In this document: one piece after another, positions 33,472-42,183 of the stretch | Layout: the number at the start of each line of letters is the position of its first letter | Numbering within the stretch: position 1 is the stretch's first letter | Assembly (NCBI RefSeq): GCF_022179805.1 | Contig: NZ_BPUO01000003.1 | Coordinates: 248,001-312,000, forward strand | Direction: 5' to 3' | DNA length: 64,000 bases | From: Cupriavidus pauculus | GTDB lineage: Bacteria; Pseudomonadota; Gammaproteobacteria; Burkholderiales; Burkholderiaceae | Notes under the pieces: generated by a model | Seen by the model: the letters and a program-made list of their open reading frames with translations, nothing else | What the model was told of the DNA's origin: nothing | Database searches by the model: none | Program-made: the position numbers and the translations under genes

Positions 33472-34044
33472 GTGGAACGAACTGACGAACAGGATGTACT
33501 GAAAAAGCGGGAGTCCCGGTTGCTCGACCTGTTTACGGGCGGGCTGGCGGGCAACCAGGGAGCGTATGCGCAATTCCTGACCGAACTGGCCACCATGCTG
33601 CGCGGCTATTTCCGCAACCGGCTGCCGCAGCAGGCGGGCGACGTCGAGGACCTGACCCAGGAAGTGCTGCTGGCCGTGCACAACGCGCGCCACACCTATC
33701 TGCCCGGGCAGCCCCTGACGGCATGGGTCCATGCGATTGCCCGGTACAAGCTTGCCGATCATTTCCGGGCACACGGGCGGCACGATGCACTGAACGATCC
33801 GCTGGATGCGGCCGAGGATATGGCGGCGGCGTCCGACCTGGAACCGGCGCAGGCCAGGCGCGACCTGAACCTGCTGCTGGACCAGCTACCGGACCGACAG
33901 CGCCTGCCGATCGTCCACGTCAAGCTGGAGGGACTATCGGTCAGCGAGACCGCGCAGATGACCGGGATGTCGGAATCGGCGGTAAAGGTGGGCGTGCATC
34001 GCGGGCTGAAGGCGCTCGCGGCAATGATCCGAGGAACACGATGA
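33472..34044 (+). CDS. ECF-type RNA polymerase sigma factor
   Basis: A 190-residue sigma factor with region 2 near residues 30-95 (VEDLTQEVLLAVHNARHTY, ARYKLADHFRAHGR) and region 4 near 135-185 (LLDQLPDRQRLPIVHVKLEG, SVSETAQMTGMSESAVKVGV). It uses a GTG start at 33472. Its stop overlaps the ATG of the NrsF-like gene (ATGA), so sigma and anti-sigma are coupled. It is divergent from the MXKDX gene with 258 bp between, and probably activates that promoter and perhaps the molybdoprotein genes. Confidence 0.92.
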   Translation: MERTDEQDVLKKRESRLLDLFTGGLAGNQGAYAQFLTELATMLRGYFRNRLPQQAGDVEDLTQEVLLAVHNARHTYLPGQPLTAWVHAIARYKLADHFRAHGRHDALNDPLDAAEDMAAASDLEPAQARRDLNLLLDQLPDRQRLPIVHVKLEGLSVSETAQMTGMSESAVKVGVHRGLKALAAMIRGTR

Positions 34045-34682
34045 AAACGGACGACCTGATTTCCATGCTTGCCACCGGCGTCACGCCAGTGGAACGGTAC
34101 GCCGTCCGCCGGCGTTTTGGCGTCGCCATCGCGGCGGGGCTGGTGGCCGCCATCGTGCTGCTGGCCGCCACGCTGCATTTCCGCGCCGACCTGGCCAAAG
34201 TCGCCGTCACTCCGCTGTTCTGGGCCAAGGTGGCGCTACCGCTGTCGTTGCTGCTGGGGTCACTGTGGATGGTTACCCGGCTGGCGCGTCCCGGCATGAC
34301 CACCGCCGCCGGCTGGCCAGGCATTTCGGCGCCGTTCGCCGCCGTCTGGCTTGGCGCCGCCTACGTGCTGGCGGCAACGCCGGCCGGCGAACGCGCGGCG
34401 GCGATACTGGGACAAACCTGGCGCATCTGCCCGTTCGCCATTGCCATGCTGTCCGTGCCGGCATTCATCGCGGTCTTCTGGGCGTTGCGCGCACTGGCGC
34501 CCACGCGGCTGCGGCTGACCGGCGCCGTAGGTGGTCTGCTGTCCGGCGCCATCGCCACGCTGGTCTACTGCCTGCACTGCCCGGAGATGGGTGTGGCGTT
34601 CTGGGGCGTGTGGTACGTACTGGGCATGCTGGTGCCCACCGTCGTGGGCGCGCTGCTGGGGCCCCGTCTGCTGCGGTGGTAA
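34041..34682 (+). CDS. NrsF/DUF1109-like membrane anti-sigma factor
   Basis: A 213-residue membrane protein with six hydrophobic segments and a short cytosolic N-terminus (MKTDDLISMLATGVTPVERY). It matches the NrsF (DUF1109) family, membrane anti-sigma factors that hold ECF sigma factors. Conserved cysteines lie in WRICPFAIAML and YCLHCPEMG, which in known NrsF proteins sense oxidants or metals. It overlaps the sigma gene by 4 bp. Confidence 0.88.
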   Translation: MKTDDLISMLATGVTPVERYAVRRRFGVAIAAGLVAAIVLLAATLHFRADLAKVAVTPLFWAKVALPLSLLLGSLWMVTRLARPGMTTAAGWPGISAPFAAVWLGAAYVLAATPAGERAAAILGQTWRICPFAIAMLSVPAFIAVFWALRALAPTRLRLTGAVGGLLSGAIATLVYCLHCPEMGVAFWGVWYVLGMLVPTVVGALLGPRLLRW

Positions 34683-34693
34683 TTTGGTGGCAA

Positions 34694-35176
34694 CTATTGC
34701 GGGCAGGACTGCGCATTAACGGGCAAGAGCTCCCGCGCATGCTCCTTCGCCATGTGAACGGCGGTAGCCATACGGTCCAGCAAGATGCTCAGATCCACCT
34801 GGGCCATCACTTGCAGCACATCGGCTTGCGTGTAGCCGACTTCGATCATCCTGCCAAGATCGACGCGCCGTGGTGACATCGAGTCATCAAGCAGCGCCTT
34901 GACGAAGCGCAGGCACTCCGTGATCTTCGCATCGTGGCTGGTGCCCTGCAGGTTGGCTGTCATTTCCGCCCCATTGATGCCCGCCTCCCTTCCCATGGCC
35001 AGCAGCCGCTCCATGAACGAAAGGCCGTATCCGCGCCGTGCCAGATAGAGTGCGATGCTGATGGTCGTTCTCTTGCCCACGCTGCCTTCCCGCACCAGCT
35101 CCGACATGCAAGCCATCGTCTGGGCACCAGCCTTGAATTCACCGAGCATTTCCCAGTTCTGCACGAGGTTTTCCAT
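34694..35176 (-). CDS. Unknown all-helical protein, possibly AhpD-like
   Basis: A 160-residue protein I do not recognise firmly. It is mostly helical, with MENLVQNWEMLGEFKAGAQ, YLARRGYGLSFMERLLAMG and VGYTQADVLQVMAQVDLSI. The order of helices recalls AhpD/carboxymuconolactone-decarboxylase-like proteins, but the CxxC site is absent. The ribosome site GAGG overlaps the stop of the reductase gene upstream (35187), so translation is probably coupled. It is the last gene of the PNPOx-reductase operon. Confidence 0.6.
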   Translation of the reverse strand: MENLVQNWEMLGEFKAGAQTMACMSELVREGSVGKRTTISIALYLARRGYGLSFMERLLAMGREAGINGAEMTANLQGTSHDAKITECLRFVKALLDDSMSPRRVDLGRMIEVGYTQADVLQVMAQVDLSILLDRMATAVHMAKEHARELLPVNAQSCPQ

Positions 35177-35186
35177 TCCGATGGCC

Positions 35187-36134
35187 TCAGAGTTCGAGAA
35201 CGAGAAGTTGCTCTGACGCCCAGGACACGCACGTACACATGCCTTGTGCACGCATCTCTTCCGTCAAGCAGATGTCATGGTGAATGGGCGCGCCTTCAAC
35301 CACGCGCGTATAGCATTGCCCGCATTCGCCGCGCTTGCAGTCGTATGAGACAAAGGCGTCCGCGCCAATCAATGCGTCAAGCACGGACACGCCACGCGGC
35401 ACATCGACGAACACTTCGGAAAGGGACAAGTACACCTTCAGTGCGTGAGACTCATGCTGGCTACGCGCGCCAAAACTCTCGAAATGCAAGGCGCTGGCGG
35501 GCCACCCCAGCGCTTCGCTGGCCTTGGCTAACGCCTGCATCAGCGCAATCGGGCCACATGCGTAAAGTTCGCGCCCGGCTTCATACGCCCCGAGCATCGC
35601 GGTGACGTCCGCACGCCCGGCGTGTTGCGAGAGGTGAGGCACAACGGTCTCATCGACTGCATCGGATAGCGCTTCCAGCAACACCGCACGCTCTTCGCTG
35701 CGCACAAGGTAGTGCACGTCGAAGGGTATGTCTTGGGCCCGCAGCGCATGGGCCATCGACAGGATCGGCGTGACGCCGATGCCGGCACCCAGGAGCGTGA
35801 CGCGGGATGTCGCCTTCGTGGCCAGTAGCGGAAAGCCATTGAACGGCCCCGCGATGTCGATGGCGTCGCCCACCGCATACTCGTCATGCAGACATCGGGA
35901 GCCGCCTTTTCCCTCCGCTTCACGCTGCACGGCGATCTGATAGACATCGCCCTGCCCTAGCACGCCAATCAGGGAATAGCGCCGCTCGTACCTGCTGCCA
36001 TCCACCGCGTCGAACATCACGGTGATATGCGCGCCAGCTTGCCACTCGGGCAACGGCCCACCATCGACACGCCGGATGTGGAATGCCTTGACCGCCCCAC
36101 CGAGGTCCACGATCTGTTTAATGACATAGGACAT
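35187..36134 (-). CDS. Phthalate-dioxygenase-reductase-like FMN/2Fe-2S oxidoreductase
   Basis: A 315-residue reductase with the three domains of the PDR family in order: flavin domain with RRYSLIG (51-57), NAD domain with GAGIGVTPILSMAHAL (117-132) and YACGPIALM, and C-terminal plant-type ferredoxin with Cys266, Cys271, Cys274 (YDCKRGECGQC) and Cys300/302 (MCTC). It moves electrons from NAD(P)H to an acceptor. Here no oxygenase is adjacent; the partner is likely the PNPOx-family protein 9 bp upstream. Confidence 0.92.
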   Translation of the reverse strand: MSYVIKQIVDLGGAVKAFHIRRVDGGPLPEWQAGAHITVMFDAVDGSRYERRYSLIGVLGQGDVYQIAVQREAEGKGGSRCLHDEYAVGDAIDIAGPFNGFPLLATKATSRVTLLGAGIGVTPILSMAHALRAQDIPFDVHYLVRSEERAVLLEALSDAVDETVVPHLSQHAGRADVTAMLGAYEAGRELYACGPIALMQALAKASEALGWPASALHFESFGARSQHESHALKVYLSLSEVFVDVPRGVSVLDALIGADAFVSYDCKRGECGQCYTRVVEGAPIHHDICLTEEMRAQGMCTCVSWASEQLLVLEL

Positions 36135-36143
36135 GACCTGACC

Positions 36144-37070
36144 TCAACCTTGGCGCGGAATGAAGGGCGATGCATCGAAATATTCCCAATCCAGCGGTTG
36201 GGGTGTTTCTCGCAGAATCCATTTCTTGATCTGGAATTGCCAGTAACGTCCGGTGCCGCCGGTTTCGTTTGTGGGATCGTCCTGATCCCATAGCACTGAT
36301 GCTGTCCCAGTAAGTTGAAGCACCTGGCCGCGAGAGAAATCGAGTATGCAAAGGCCCGCATGCGGGTCGACCGCAAAGTTTCCGAACGTATTGAACAGGC
36401 TGTTGCCGTTGAAATCGGGGATACGCAGTGTCGACGCGTCGACGATGTGGACAAAGCCCTCCGCGCCACCGCGATGCGAGGCATCAGCGCCCGTCTCTGG
36501 ATGCCGGCTTGCCACGAAGATCGTGTCAGCGTGACGCACGATCCCTTCGACCGCGCTGGTCAGCGACGTGCCATGGACCACCGTCGTGGACTTGCGCACG
36601 GTGCCCACCTGCTTCAACTGGCGCCGCTGGATATACCTCGGGCAGTTCGGATAGGCCTCGCGAATGACCACGTCTGCCCCAGCGTCGTCCAGCCGGTTCA
36701 CGGTACCGTTCACGCGGTATCGCCGCCGCGTGCTCAGTTCGATGAACAGCATGCCGAGGTCCTTGTTCTGTTCGACGTTGGCCCAGACGGGATCGTGCTC
36801 ATCCCGTTCGGCAAGCGGCACGTTGATCTGAATCGCGCTGCCGTCCCCCGTGTTGACGAACCCCGGCTCGCCGAACAGCAGCGAGGACCAGAGGCGACCC
36901 GATGGATCGGTGCTGGCCACCGCGACCATCGTTTGCTTTGCGATGAAGGGCCGCGCGCCGCCTATCACGGTGTCGGTTACCAGCGTCGCATTGCGTTCGG
37001 CAATGCTGGTTTCGCCGGCGCTTTGTTGAACGTAACGCTCTCCGGCGTGAAAGGGACTGGTATCGCGCAT
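36144..37070 (-). CDS. PNPOx-like flavin-binding split-barrel protein
   Basis: A 308-residue protein of the pyridoxamine 5'-phosphate oxidase-like superfamily. It has FHAGERYVQQSAGETSIAER, then VAVASTDPSGRLWSSLLFGE, and LGMLFIELSTRRRYRVNGTV, the split-barrel flavin-binding segments. The C-terminal part includes FVHIVDASTLRIPDFNGNSL and FGNFAVDPHAGLCILDF, a second barrel-like repeat. In some proteobacteria this domain is fused to a PDR-type reductase, and here the two are separate but adjacent. CAGGAGGCG precedes the ATG at 37070. Divergent from a LysR gene. Confidence 0.82.
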   Translation of the reverse strand: MRDTSPFHAGERYVQQSAGETSIAERNATLVTDTVIGGARPFIAKQTMVAVASTDPSGRLWSSLLFGEPGFVNTGDGSAIQINVPLAERDEHDPVWANVEQNKDLGMLFIELSTRRRYRVNGTVNRLDDAGADVVIREAYPNCPRYIQRRQLKQVGTVRKSTTVVHGTSLTSAVEGIVRHADTIFVASRHPETGADASHRGGAEGFVHIVDASTLRIPDFNGNSLFNTFGNFAVDPHAGLCILDFSRGQVLQLTGTASVLWDQDDPTNETGGTGRYWQFQIKKWILRETPQPLDWEYFDASPFIPRQG

Positions 37071-37205
37071 GGACGCCTCCTGATCAATGGGTCCGGGTGG
37101 AATTCGCTTTGGTGACGCCAATTGCTGGCACGATCATTCTGCGAAATAATGCGTAGCGAAAGAAATAGTGCCAGGCGCAAGTCATAATTTCGCGGGGAGT
37201 AATGG

Positions 37206-38105
37206 ATGGACCAGATCCACCTGATGACCGTCTTTGTCGCTGTCGGGGAAGAGGAGAGCTTTGCGGCGGCTGCGCGCCGCATGGACTTGTCGCCGGCAGC
37301 GATTACACGCGCGGTTTCCGCCCTGGAAGGGCGTCTGGGTGTGAAGCTGCTGCTACGGACCACGCGCAGCGTACGACTCACGGAAGCGGGCCGGCGCTAT
37401 CTGGACGACTGCCGCCACATCCTCGCCAGCATCGAGGAGGCCAACGAAGGGGCGGCCGGCATCAACTCCGCGCCGCGCGGCAACCTGTCTGTCACCGCAT
37501 CGGTGCTGTTCGGCAAGCACTACGTCATGCCTTGCATCGTGCGCTTTCTGCAGGCCTACCCGGAGGTCGAGGTGTCGGCCTATTTCCTCGATCGGCTGGT
37601 AAACCTGATGGACGAAGGCGTCGACGTGGCCGTCCGTATCGGCCATCTTCCCGACTCCAGCCTGAAAGCCCTTCGCGTTGGCCAGGTGCGGCGATTGGTC
37701 TGTGCGTCGCCGGAATATCTGGCGCGGAATGGCGTGCCGAAACATCCTGCCGACCTGGCCCGGCACACGATCATCTCGGCGATCGGCGTTTCACCGCGCG
37801 GTGAATGGAAGTTTGGGGCGGCGGAAGATCCCACGATGGTCAAGACAGCGCCGCGCCTGACGGTCACCAGCAACGATGCTGCCATTCAGGCTGCCGTCTC
37901 GGGCCTCGGCGTCTGCCGGCTGCTGTCGTACATGATTCCCGACGAGCTGGCGGATGGGCGGTTGAAGATCGTGCTGGCCGATTACGAAGAATCGCCGTGG
38001 CCCGTCCATGTCCTGCACCGGGAAAGCAAGTACGGATCATCGAAGGTGCGCAACTTCATCGACGTGCTCGTCGAGCACCTGCGCACCAACCCGCACCTGA
38101 ATTGA
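37206..38105 (+). CDS. LysR family regulator
   Basis: A 299-residue LysR regulator of the CrgA/DmlR type: HTH near residues 1-60 (VFVAVGEEESFAAAARRMDL, SPAAITRAVSALEGRLGVKL), and a substrate domain with GNLSVTASVLFGKHYVMP. GGGGAG precedes the ATG. It is divergent from the PNPOx-reductase operon (start 37070) and upstream of the DsrE-like gene, and may control both. Confidence 0.9.
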   Translation: MDQIHLMTVFVAVGEEESFAAAARRMDLSPAAITRAVSALEGRLGVKLLLRTTRSVRLTEAGRRYLDDCRHILASIEEANEGAAGINSAPRGNLSVTASVLFGKHYVMPCIVRFLQAYPEVEVSAYFLDRLVNLMDEGVDVAVRIGHLPDSSLKALRVGQVRRLVCASPEYLARNGVPKHPADLARHTIISAIGVSPRGEWKFGAAEDPTMVKTAPRLTVTSNDAAIQAAVSGLGVCRLLSYMIPDELADGRLKIVLADYEESPWPVHVLHRESKYGSSKVRNFIDVLVEHLRTNPHLN

Positions 38106-38264
38106 CTGCCATCTGAATATCGTTACGCCGCGCGAAAGAATCAATTGAGTATCGCGCCGTTTCACTCGCAATAGTCAATGCCTAGACTGGGCTCATCCAA
38201 CGCCTGACGCAATGAATGACCAGGCCAGGACAACCCAATCCATCCACTATTGCGGGAGATTTCC

Positions 38265-38636
38265 ATGAAAGCAGCAATCATCATCCTGTCCGATCCCAAG
38301 GCCGGTGAAGACGCGCTCGGGCGCATGTTCAACGGACTGGCGGCAGCCTACGATTTCAAGCAGAAGGGTATCGAAGTCGGTATCTATTTCCAGGGGACCG
38401 GCACCCGTTGGCCCGGTGTCCTGGCCAAGGCCGATCATCCCATCCACGCGCTATTCAAGGCTGTGGAAGACAAGGTAGCCGGCGTTTCCTGCGGCTGCGC
38501 CGATGTGTTCGGTGCCCGCGAAGATGCGGAGAAGGTCGGCTTCGACCTGATCACCGACAACAGCGTCCCGGGCACCTCTGGCCTGCCCAGCATCGCCCAG
38601 ATTTCCGCCGACGGCTTCACCGTCTTCTCGTTCTGA
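38265..38636 (+). CDS. DsrE-like sulfur-relay-fold protein
   Basis: A 123-residue protein of the DsrE/DsrF-like fold. It begins MKAAIIILSDPKAGEDALGR, with an EVGIYFQGTGTR strand-helix and two cysteines in VSCGCADVFG (Cys76 and Cys78). Such proteins carry persulfides or bind small ligands; the C-x-C site is not the classical DsrE cysteine. GGGAGATTTCC precedes the ATG. It may share a transcript with the isochorismatase-type gene 98 bp downstream. Confidence 0.75.
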   Translation: MKAAIIILSDPKAGEDALGRMFNGLAAAYDFKQKGIEVGIYFQGTGTRWPGVLAKADHPIHALFKAVEDKVAGVSCGCADVFGAREDAEKVGFDLITDNSVPGTSGLPSIAQISADGFTVFSF

Positions 38637-38734
38637 GATCCCCCACGGTATTCCCGCACGAAGACGCGTGAGCGATCGCTTTCACATCGCTCTCCCCGTT
38701 CGCGTGCAACACCTTCGCTACACCAGGAATTGAC

Positions 38735-39289
38735 ATGTCCAAAACCGCTTTCATCGTGGTCGATATCCAGAACGACTACTTCCCCGGCGGAAAGAGGGAG
38801 CTTTATCGTGCCGAGGCGGCCGCGGATAACGCGCGCTCCGTCCTCGACGCGGCGCGACGCAACGGCGACCTTGTCGTCCATATCCAGCACGTGACGCTCA
38901 CCGAGAACGCACCGTTCTTCGTGCCGGACACGCACGGTGTCCAGCTCTATCCGAAGACCGCGAATCTTCCCGGTGAGCGCGTCATCGTCAAGCATTTCAT
39001 GAATCCGTACCGTGAGACCGCGCTTCACGCGCTGTTGCAGCAACACGGCATCGAGGCGGTGGTCGTCATTGGCAACATGAGCCATATGTGCATTGACGCG
39101 GTCGCTCGCAATTCGGACGATTTCGGCTATCGCACCACGGTCGTTCACGATGCAGTTGCCACGCACAACCTCGAATTTGATGGCGTCAACGTGCCGGCAC
39201 CGCAAGTGCATGCGGCTTTCATGGCGGCACTGAAATTCGGCTACGCCAATGTGATCTCCACCGCCGAATTCCTCGCCACTGCGCGGTAG
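38735..39289 (+). CDS. Isochorismatase-family cysteine hydrolase
   Basis: A 184-residue hydrolase. Asp10 in FIVVDIQNDYFPGG, Lys86 in VIVKHFMNPY and Cys119 in IGNMSHMCIDAVAR form the usual Asp-Lys-Cys triad. The IQNDYFPGG and THGVQLYP segments are those of the nicotinamidase-like branch (YcaC/CSHase). It hydrolyses an amide or similar bond, substrate unknown. AGGA lies before the ATG. It is convergent with the Bug gene at 39371. Confidence 0.9.
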   Translation: MSKTAFIVVDIQNDYFPGGKRELYRAEAAADNARSVLDAARRNGDLVVHIQHVTLTENAPFFVPDTHGVQLYPKTANLPGERVIVKHFMNPYRETALHALLQQHGIEAVVVIGNMSHMCIDAVARNSDDFGYRTTVVHDAVATHNLEFDGVNVPAPQVHAAFMAALKFGYANVISTAEFLATAR

Positions 39290-39370
39290 TTGGGGATTTG
39301 TAGAAATCCACGTCTCACTGTATTTCTCGCAACTGCGGCGGCATGGGCTGCCGCCGCTTCTTCTCAAGCC

Positions 39371-40342
39371 TCAATCGAGGCTGATGTTCGCTTCCTTCGC
39401 CACGCCCTTCCACACTTCGATTTCGCGCAGGTTCACAGCCGCCTGTTCGGGTCCGCCAAGGTAGTCCGGCGTAATGCCCCAGTCGTTCATCTTGGCCTTG
39501 ACCGATGCATCCTCCAGCGTGTCCTTCAAGGCGGCAGAGAGCTTGTCCGTGATCGGCTTGGGCGTTCCGGGCGGTGCGTACATTGCCCAGCCAGTCCACT
39601 GATCGAAGTCGACGCCTTGCTCCTTGTACGTCTTGACGTTGGGGAAGTTCGACGTGCGCCGCGTACACATCGCCAGCGCCTTGATCTTGCCGGTCTTCAC
39701 GGCGGCGGTGCCGGAGCCGATATCCAGAAAGCCCACCTTGATCACGTCGCCCATCATCGCCGTCATGACGGCAGCGCCGCCCTTGAACGGGATATGGTCC
39801 AGCTTGATGCCGGTCTTCTGTGACAGGACTTCGGCGCAGAAGTGGCCGGTCGAGCCCTGACCCCAGGTGCCGTACTGGATCGGCTTCTCGCTGCGCTTTG
39901 CCAGTTCCACGAGCTCGGGAAGGTTGTTGGCGGGCAGATCGTTCGTCGCTACCAGAATGATCGGAGACGTTCCCACACGGGCGATGGTCGCCAGCTTGGT
40001 CGGGTCATACGGCAACTGCTGGTACACGGCCGGGGCCAGTGTCGTGGTCGTCATCGTACCGAGGGCAATCGTGTAGCCTTCGGCTTTCGCATGCGCCAGT
40101 TGGCCGATAGCGATGGTGCCGGCGGCGCCCGCGATGTTCTCGACGACGAACGACTGCTTGAGCCGCTTGCCGAGTTGCTCCCCGAGCAGCCGTCCGAACG
40201 CATCCGCACCGCCGCCCGCCGCGGACGGGACGATCAGCCGGATCGGACGATTCGGGTAGTTGTTGCCCGGGTCGGCGGCGCCCGCAGTTGCGCCCACACA
40301 CATGCCGATGGCCAGCAGGCCGTAGTGCAAACCTCGTTTCAT
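39371..40342 (-). CDS. Bug/TctC substrate-binding protein (first of a closely related pair)
   Basis: A 323-residue periplasmic receptor with signal peptide (IGMCVGATAGAA), then YPNRPIRLIVPSAAGGGAD, VVENIAGAAGTIAIGQLAHA, and TGKIKALAMCTRRTSNFPNV. It is very similar to the receptor at 40960, sharing LDHIPFKG, KVGFLDIGSG, and TYKEQGVDFDQWTGWAM. It is the third gene of the Bug-cupin-Bug unit, 46 bp after the cupin gene. Confidence 0.93.
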   Translation of the reverse strand: MKRGLHYGLLAIGMCVGATAGAADPGNNYPNRPIRLIVPSAAGGGADAFGRLLGEQLGKRLKQSFVVENIAGAAGTIAIGQLAHAKAEGYTIALGTMTTTTLAPAVYQQLPYDPTKLATIARVGTSPIILVATNDLPANNLPELVELAKRSEKPIQYGTWGQGSTGHFCAEVLSQKTGIKLDHIPFKGGAAVMTAMMGDVIKVGFLDIGSGTAAVKTGKIKALAMCTRRTSNFPNVKTYKEQGVDFDQWTGWAMYAPPGTPKPITDKLSAALKDTLEDASVKAKMNDWGITPDYLGGPEQAAVNLREIEVWKGVAKEANISLD

Positions 40343-40388
40343 GAGAATGTCTCCGTTTGCTTTTTATAGGTGGTAAAACACGTTGCCT

Positions 40389-40901
40389 CTACTTGTTGCC
40401 CGTGATCTCCGCGCCCCCCTTCGGCCGGATGTAGCGGGGAATCGGCAAACCCGCCTTGCGGGCCGCCGCAAGAATGCCCTCTTCGATGGCGCCGGCATCC
40501 CGCACACTCTGGAACGTGCCCGCTTCGTCGAAGATGACATTGGCGCCGTACACGACCATGAAGCCTTCTGCGGCCTCCGTGGCGTCCGCCGGGACCGAGA
40601 ACGTATGGACGGAACCGCCCGGCTCATACAGGTAGCTGCCGGCCGTCTGGGCGTCTTCGGGGTACTCGACGTAGTTCCACTGGCCCTTGGTGGTGAAGAA
40701 GTGAACCGTACCCGTATGGAAATGTGCAGGCAGGCGCGTACCTGGCTCGAACTTTCCATACAGCACCCAGATGCCGTTTTCGCGGTCGAGGAACAGCGGG
40801 ATGATCGTGGAACCCGGCTCAGACCCCGGGAACTCGTGCGAATCGTGGATGTTGACCGACAGCAGGCGGTCCTGGTGTGTCACAACCTTCGGCAATGCCA
40901 T
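40389..40901 (-). CDS. Cupin dioxygenase-like protein (2,4'-dihydroxyacetophenone dioxygenase-like)
   Basis: A 170-residue single-domain cupin. Metal ligands His60 and His62 lie in LPAHFHTGTVHFF, a Glu in NYVEYPEDA and His99 in GGSVHTFSVP. The length and the GSYLYEPGG segment resemble 2,4'-dihydroxyacetophenone dioxygenase, which cleaves an aryl ketone to 4-hydroxybenzoate and formate. That activity is inferred from family resemblance. GGAGATTTGAA precedes the ATG. It is enclosed by two near-duplicate Bug genes, so it likely acts on the compound they bind. Confidence 0.72.
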   Translation of the reverse strand: MALPKVVTHQDRLLSVNIHDSHEFPGSEPGSTIIPLFLDRENGIWVLYGKFEPGTRLPAHFHTGTVHFFTTKGQWNYVEYPEDAQTAGSYLYEPGGSVHTFSVPADATEAAEGFMVVYGANVIFDEAGTFQSVRDAGAIEEGILAAARKAGLPIPRYIRPKGGAEITGNK

Positions 40902-40959
40902 TTCAAATCTCCAAGCAGCTTTTTATGTGGGGAATAACCTGTGACTGGCGCCCTGGCCA

Positions 40960-41928
40960 TCAATCCAGCTTGATATCGGCGTCCTGCGCGATGCGCTTCC
41001 ATACCTGGACGTCTTGCGCATTGACTTTTGCCTGTTCACTGCCGGTCACGAAATCCGGCGTGATGCCGAGATCGGCCATCTTGCTGGTGACCGCAGGATC
41101 CTTGAGCGCGTCGCGGACTGCGGCAGTCAGCTTGTCGACGATGGGCCGGGGCAGCCCTGCCGGCGCGAACATCGCCCAGCCCGTCCACTGGTCGAAGTCC
41201 ACGCCTTGTTCCTTGTAGGTGGCCACGTTCGGGAAATTGGCGGTGCGGCGCGTGCACATCGCCAGCGCCTTGATCTTTCCGGTCTTGACGGCCGAAGTGC
41301 CGCTGCCGATGTCGAGGAAGCCTACTTTCACCACGCCGCCCAGCATGGCCGTCACCACTGGCGACGTGCCCTTGAACGGAATGTGATCGAGCTTGATGCC
41401 GGTCTTCTGCGCCAGCACCTCCGCGCAGAAATGTCCGGTGGACCCAAGCCCCCAGGTGCCGAACTGCAAGGGGGCGGCGCTCTTCTTCGCGACTTCGACC
41501 AGTTCCTTCAGGTTGTTCGCCGGAAAGTCCTTCGTTGCGACCAGGATGATCGGCGAGGTGCCGACGCGGGCGATGGTGGTGAGGTCCTTGATGGGGTCGT
41601 ACGGCAGGTTGCGGTACACGGCGGGTGCCAGCGTGGTGCTGGTCATCGTGCCGAGGCCGATCGTGTAACCGTCGGGCGTGGCACGTGCAAGCTGGCCGAT
41701 GGCGATGGTGCCTGCGGCGCCCGCGTTGTTTTCCACTACCAGCGGCTGCTTCAATCGCCGGCCAACCTGATCCGCCAGGATCCGCGCGAACACATCGCCG
41801 CCGCCTCCGGGGGCCGTCGGCACGATCAGGCGTATCGGCTTGTTCGGGTAGGCATCGTCGGCGTGCGCGGTCGAGAGCGGAGCCGTCACCAGCGCGGCAA
41901 GCATTGTGAGGGCGGCAAACGTCTTCAT
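40960..41928 (-). CDS. Bug/TctC substrate-binding protein (second of the pair)
   Basis: A 322-residue receptor with signal peptide (VTAPLSTAHADD), then YPNKPIRLIVPTAPGGGGDV, VVENNAGAAGTIAIGQLARA, GIKLDHIPFKGTSP and TGKIKALAMCTRRTANFPNV. It is first in the Bug-cupin-Bug operon. An AAACGTTT operator lies 59 bp upstream of its start (41987-42004). Confidence 0.93.
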   Translation of the reverse strand: MKTFAALTMLAALVTAPLSTAHADDAYPNKPIRLIVPTAPGGGGDVFARILADQVGRRLKQPLVVENNAGAAGTIAIGQLARATPDGYTIGLGTMTSTTLAPAVYRNLPYDPIKDLTTIARVGTSPIILVATKDFPANNLKELVEVAKKSAAPLQFGTWGLGSTGHFCAEVLAQKTGIKLDHIPFKGTSPVVTAMLGGVVKVGFLDIGSGTSAVKTGKIKALAMCTRRTANFPNVATYKEQGVDFDQWTGWAMFAPAGLPRPIVDKLTAAVRDALKDPAVTSKMADLGITPDFVTGSEQAKVNAQDVQVWKRIAQDADIKLD

Positions 41929-41986
41929 GTTCTGTCTCCAACTTTTTTGTGAGGCTGTCACGTTTTCCAGCTTTCCTGTATGGAAC

Positions 41987-42004
41987 GGAAGAAACGTTTC
42001 CATT
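41987..42004. promoter_or_regulatory. LacI-type operator upstream of the Bug-cupin-Bug operon
   Basis: GGAAGAAACGTTTCCATT contains the perfect 10-mer palindrome GAAACGTTTC. The AAACGTTT core is shared with three other sites in the neighbourhood. It is 59 bp upstream of the Bug start at 41928. Confidence 0.75.
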
Positions 42005-42183
42005 AATTTTGTGTCGGGGGCTCCGATGCGCAAATGGTGGTTAACCCGGGACTGACTGCGTGAAGTGTGCGATAGGCGCCGTGGCAACGGCACGGCGCCG
42101 GGCAACGGCGGACTTGGGGCTCTGAGGGGGACACCTGGCGGCGTCCCTTCCCCCTTTTTCTGGACGACGGTGTACCGCAGGCG

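Noticed and set aside
34694..35176. Firm assignment of the helical protein as an AhpD alkylhydroperoxidase
   Set aside because: The CxxC catalytic site is absent; only the helical pattern is suggestive.
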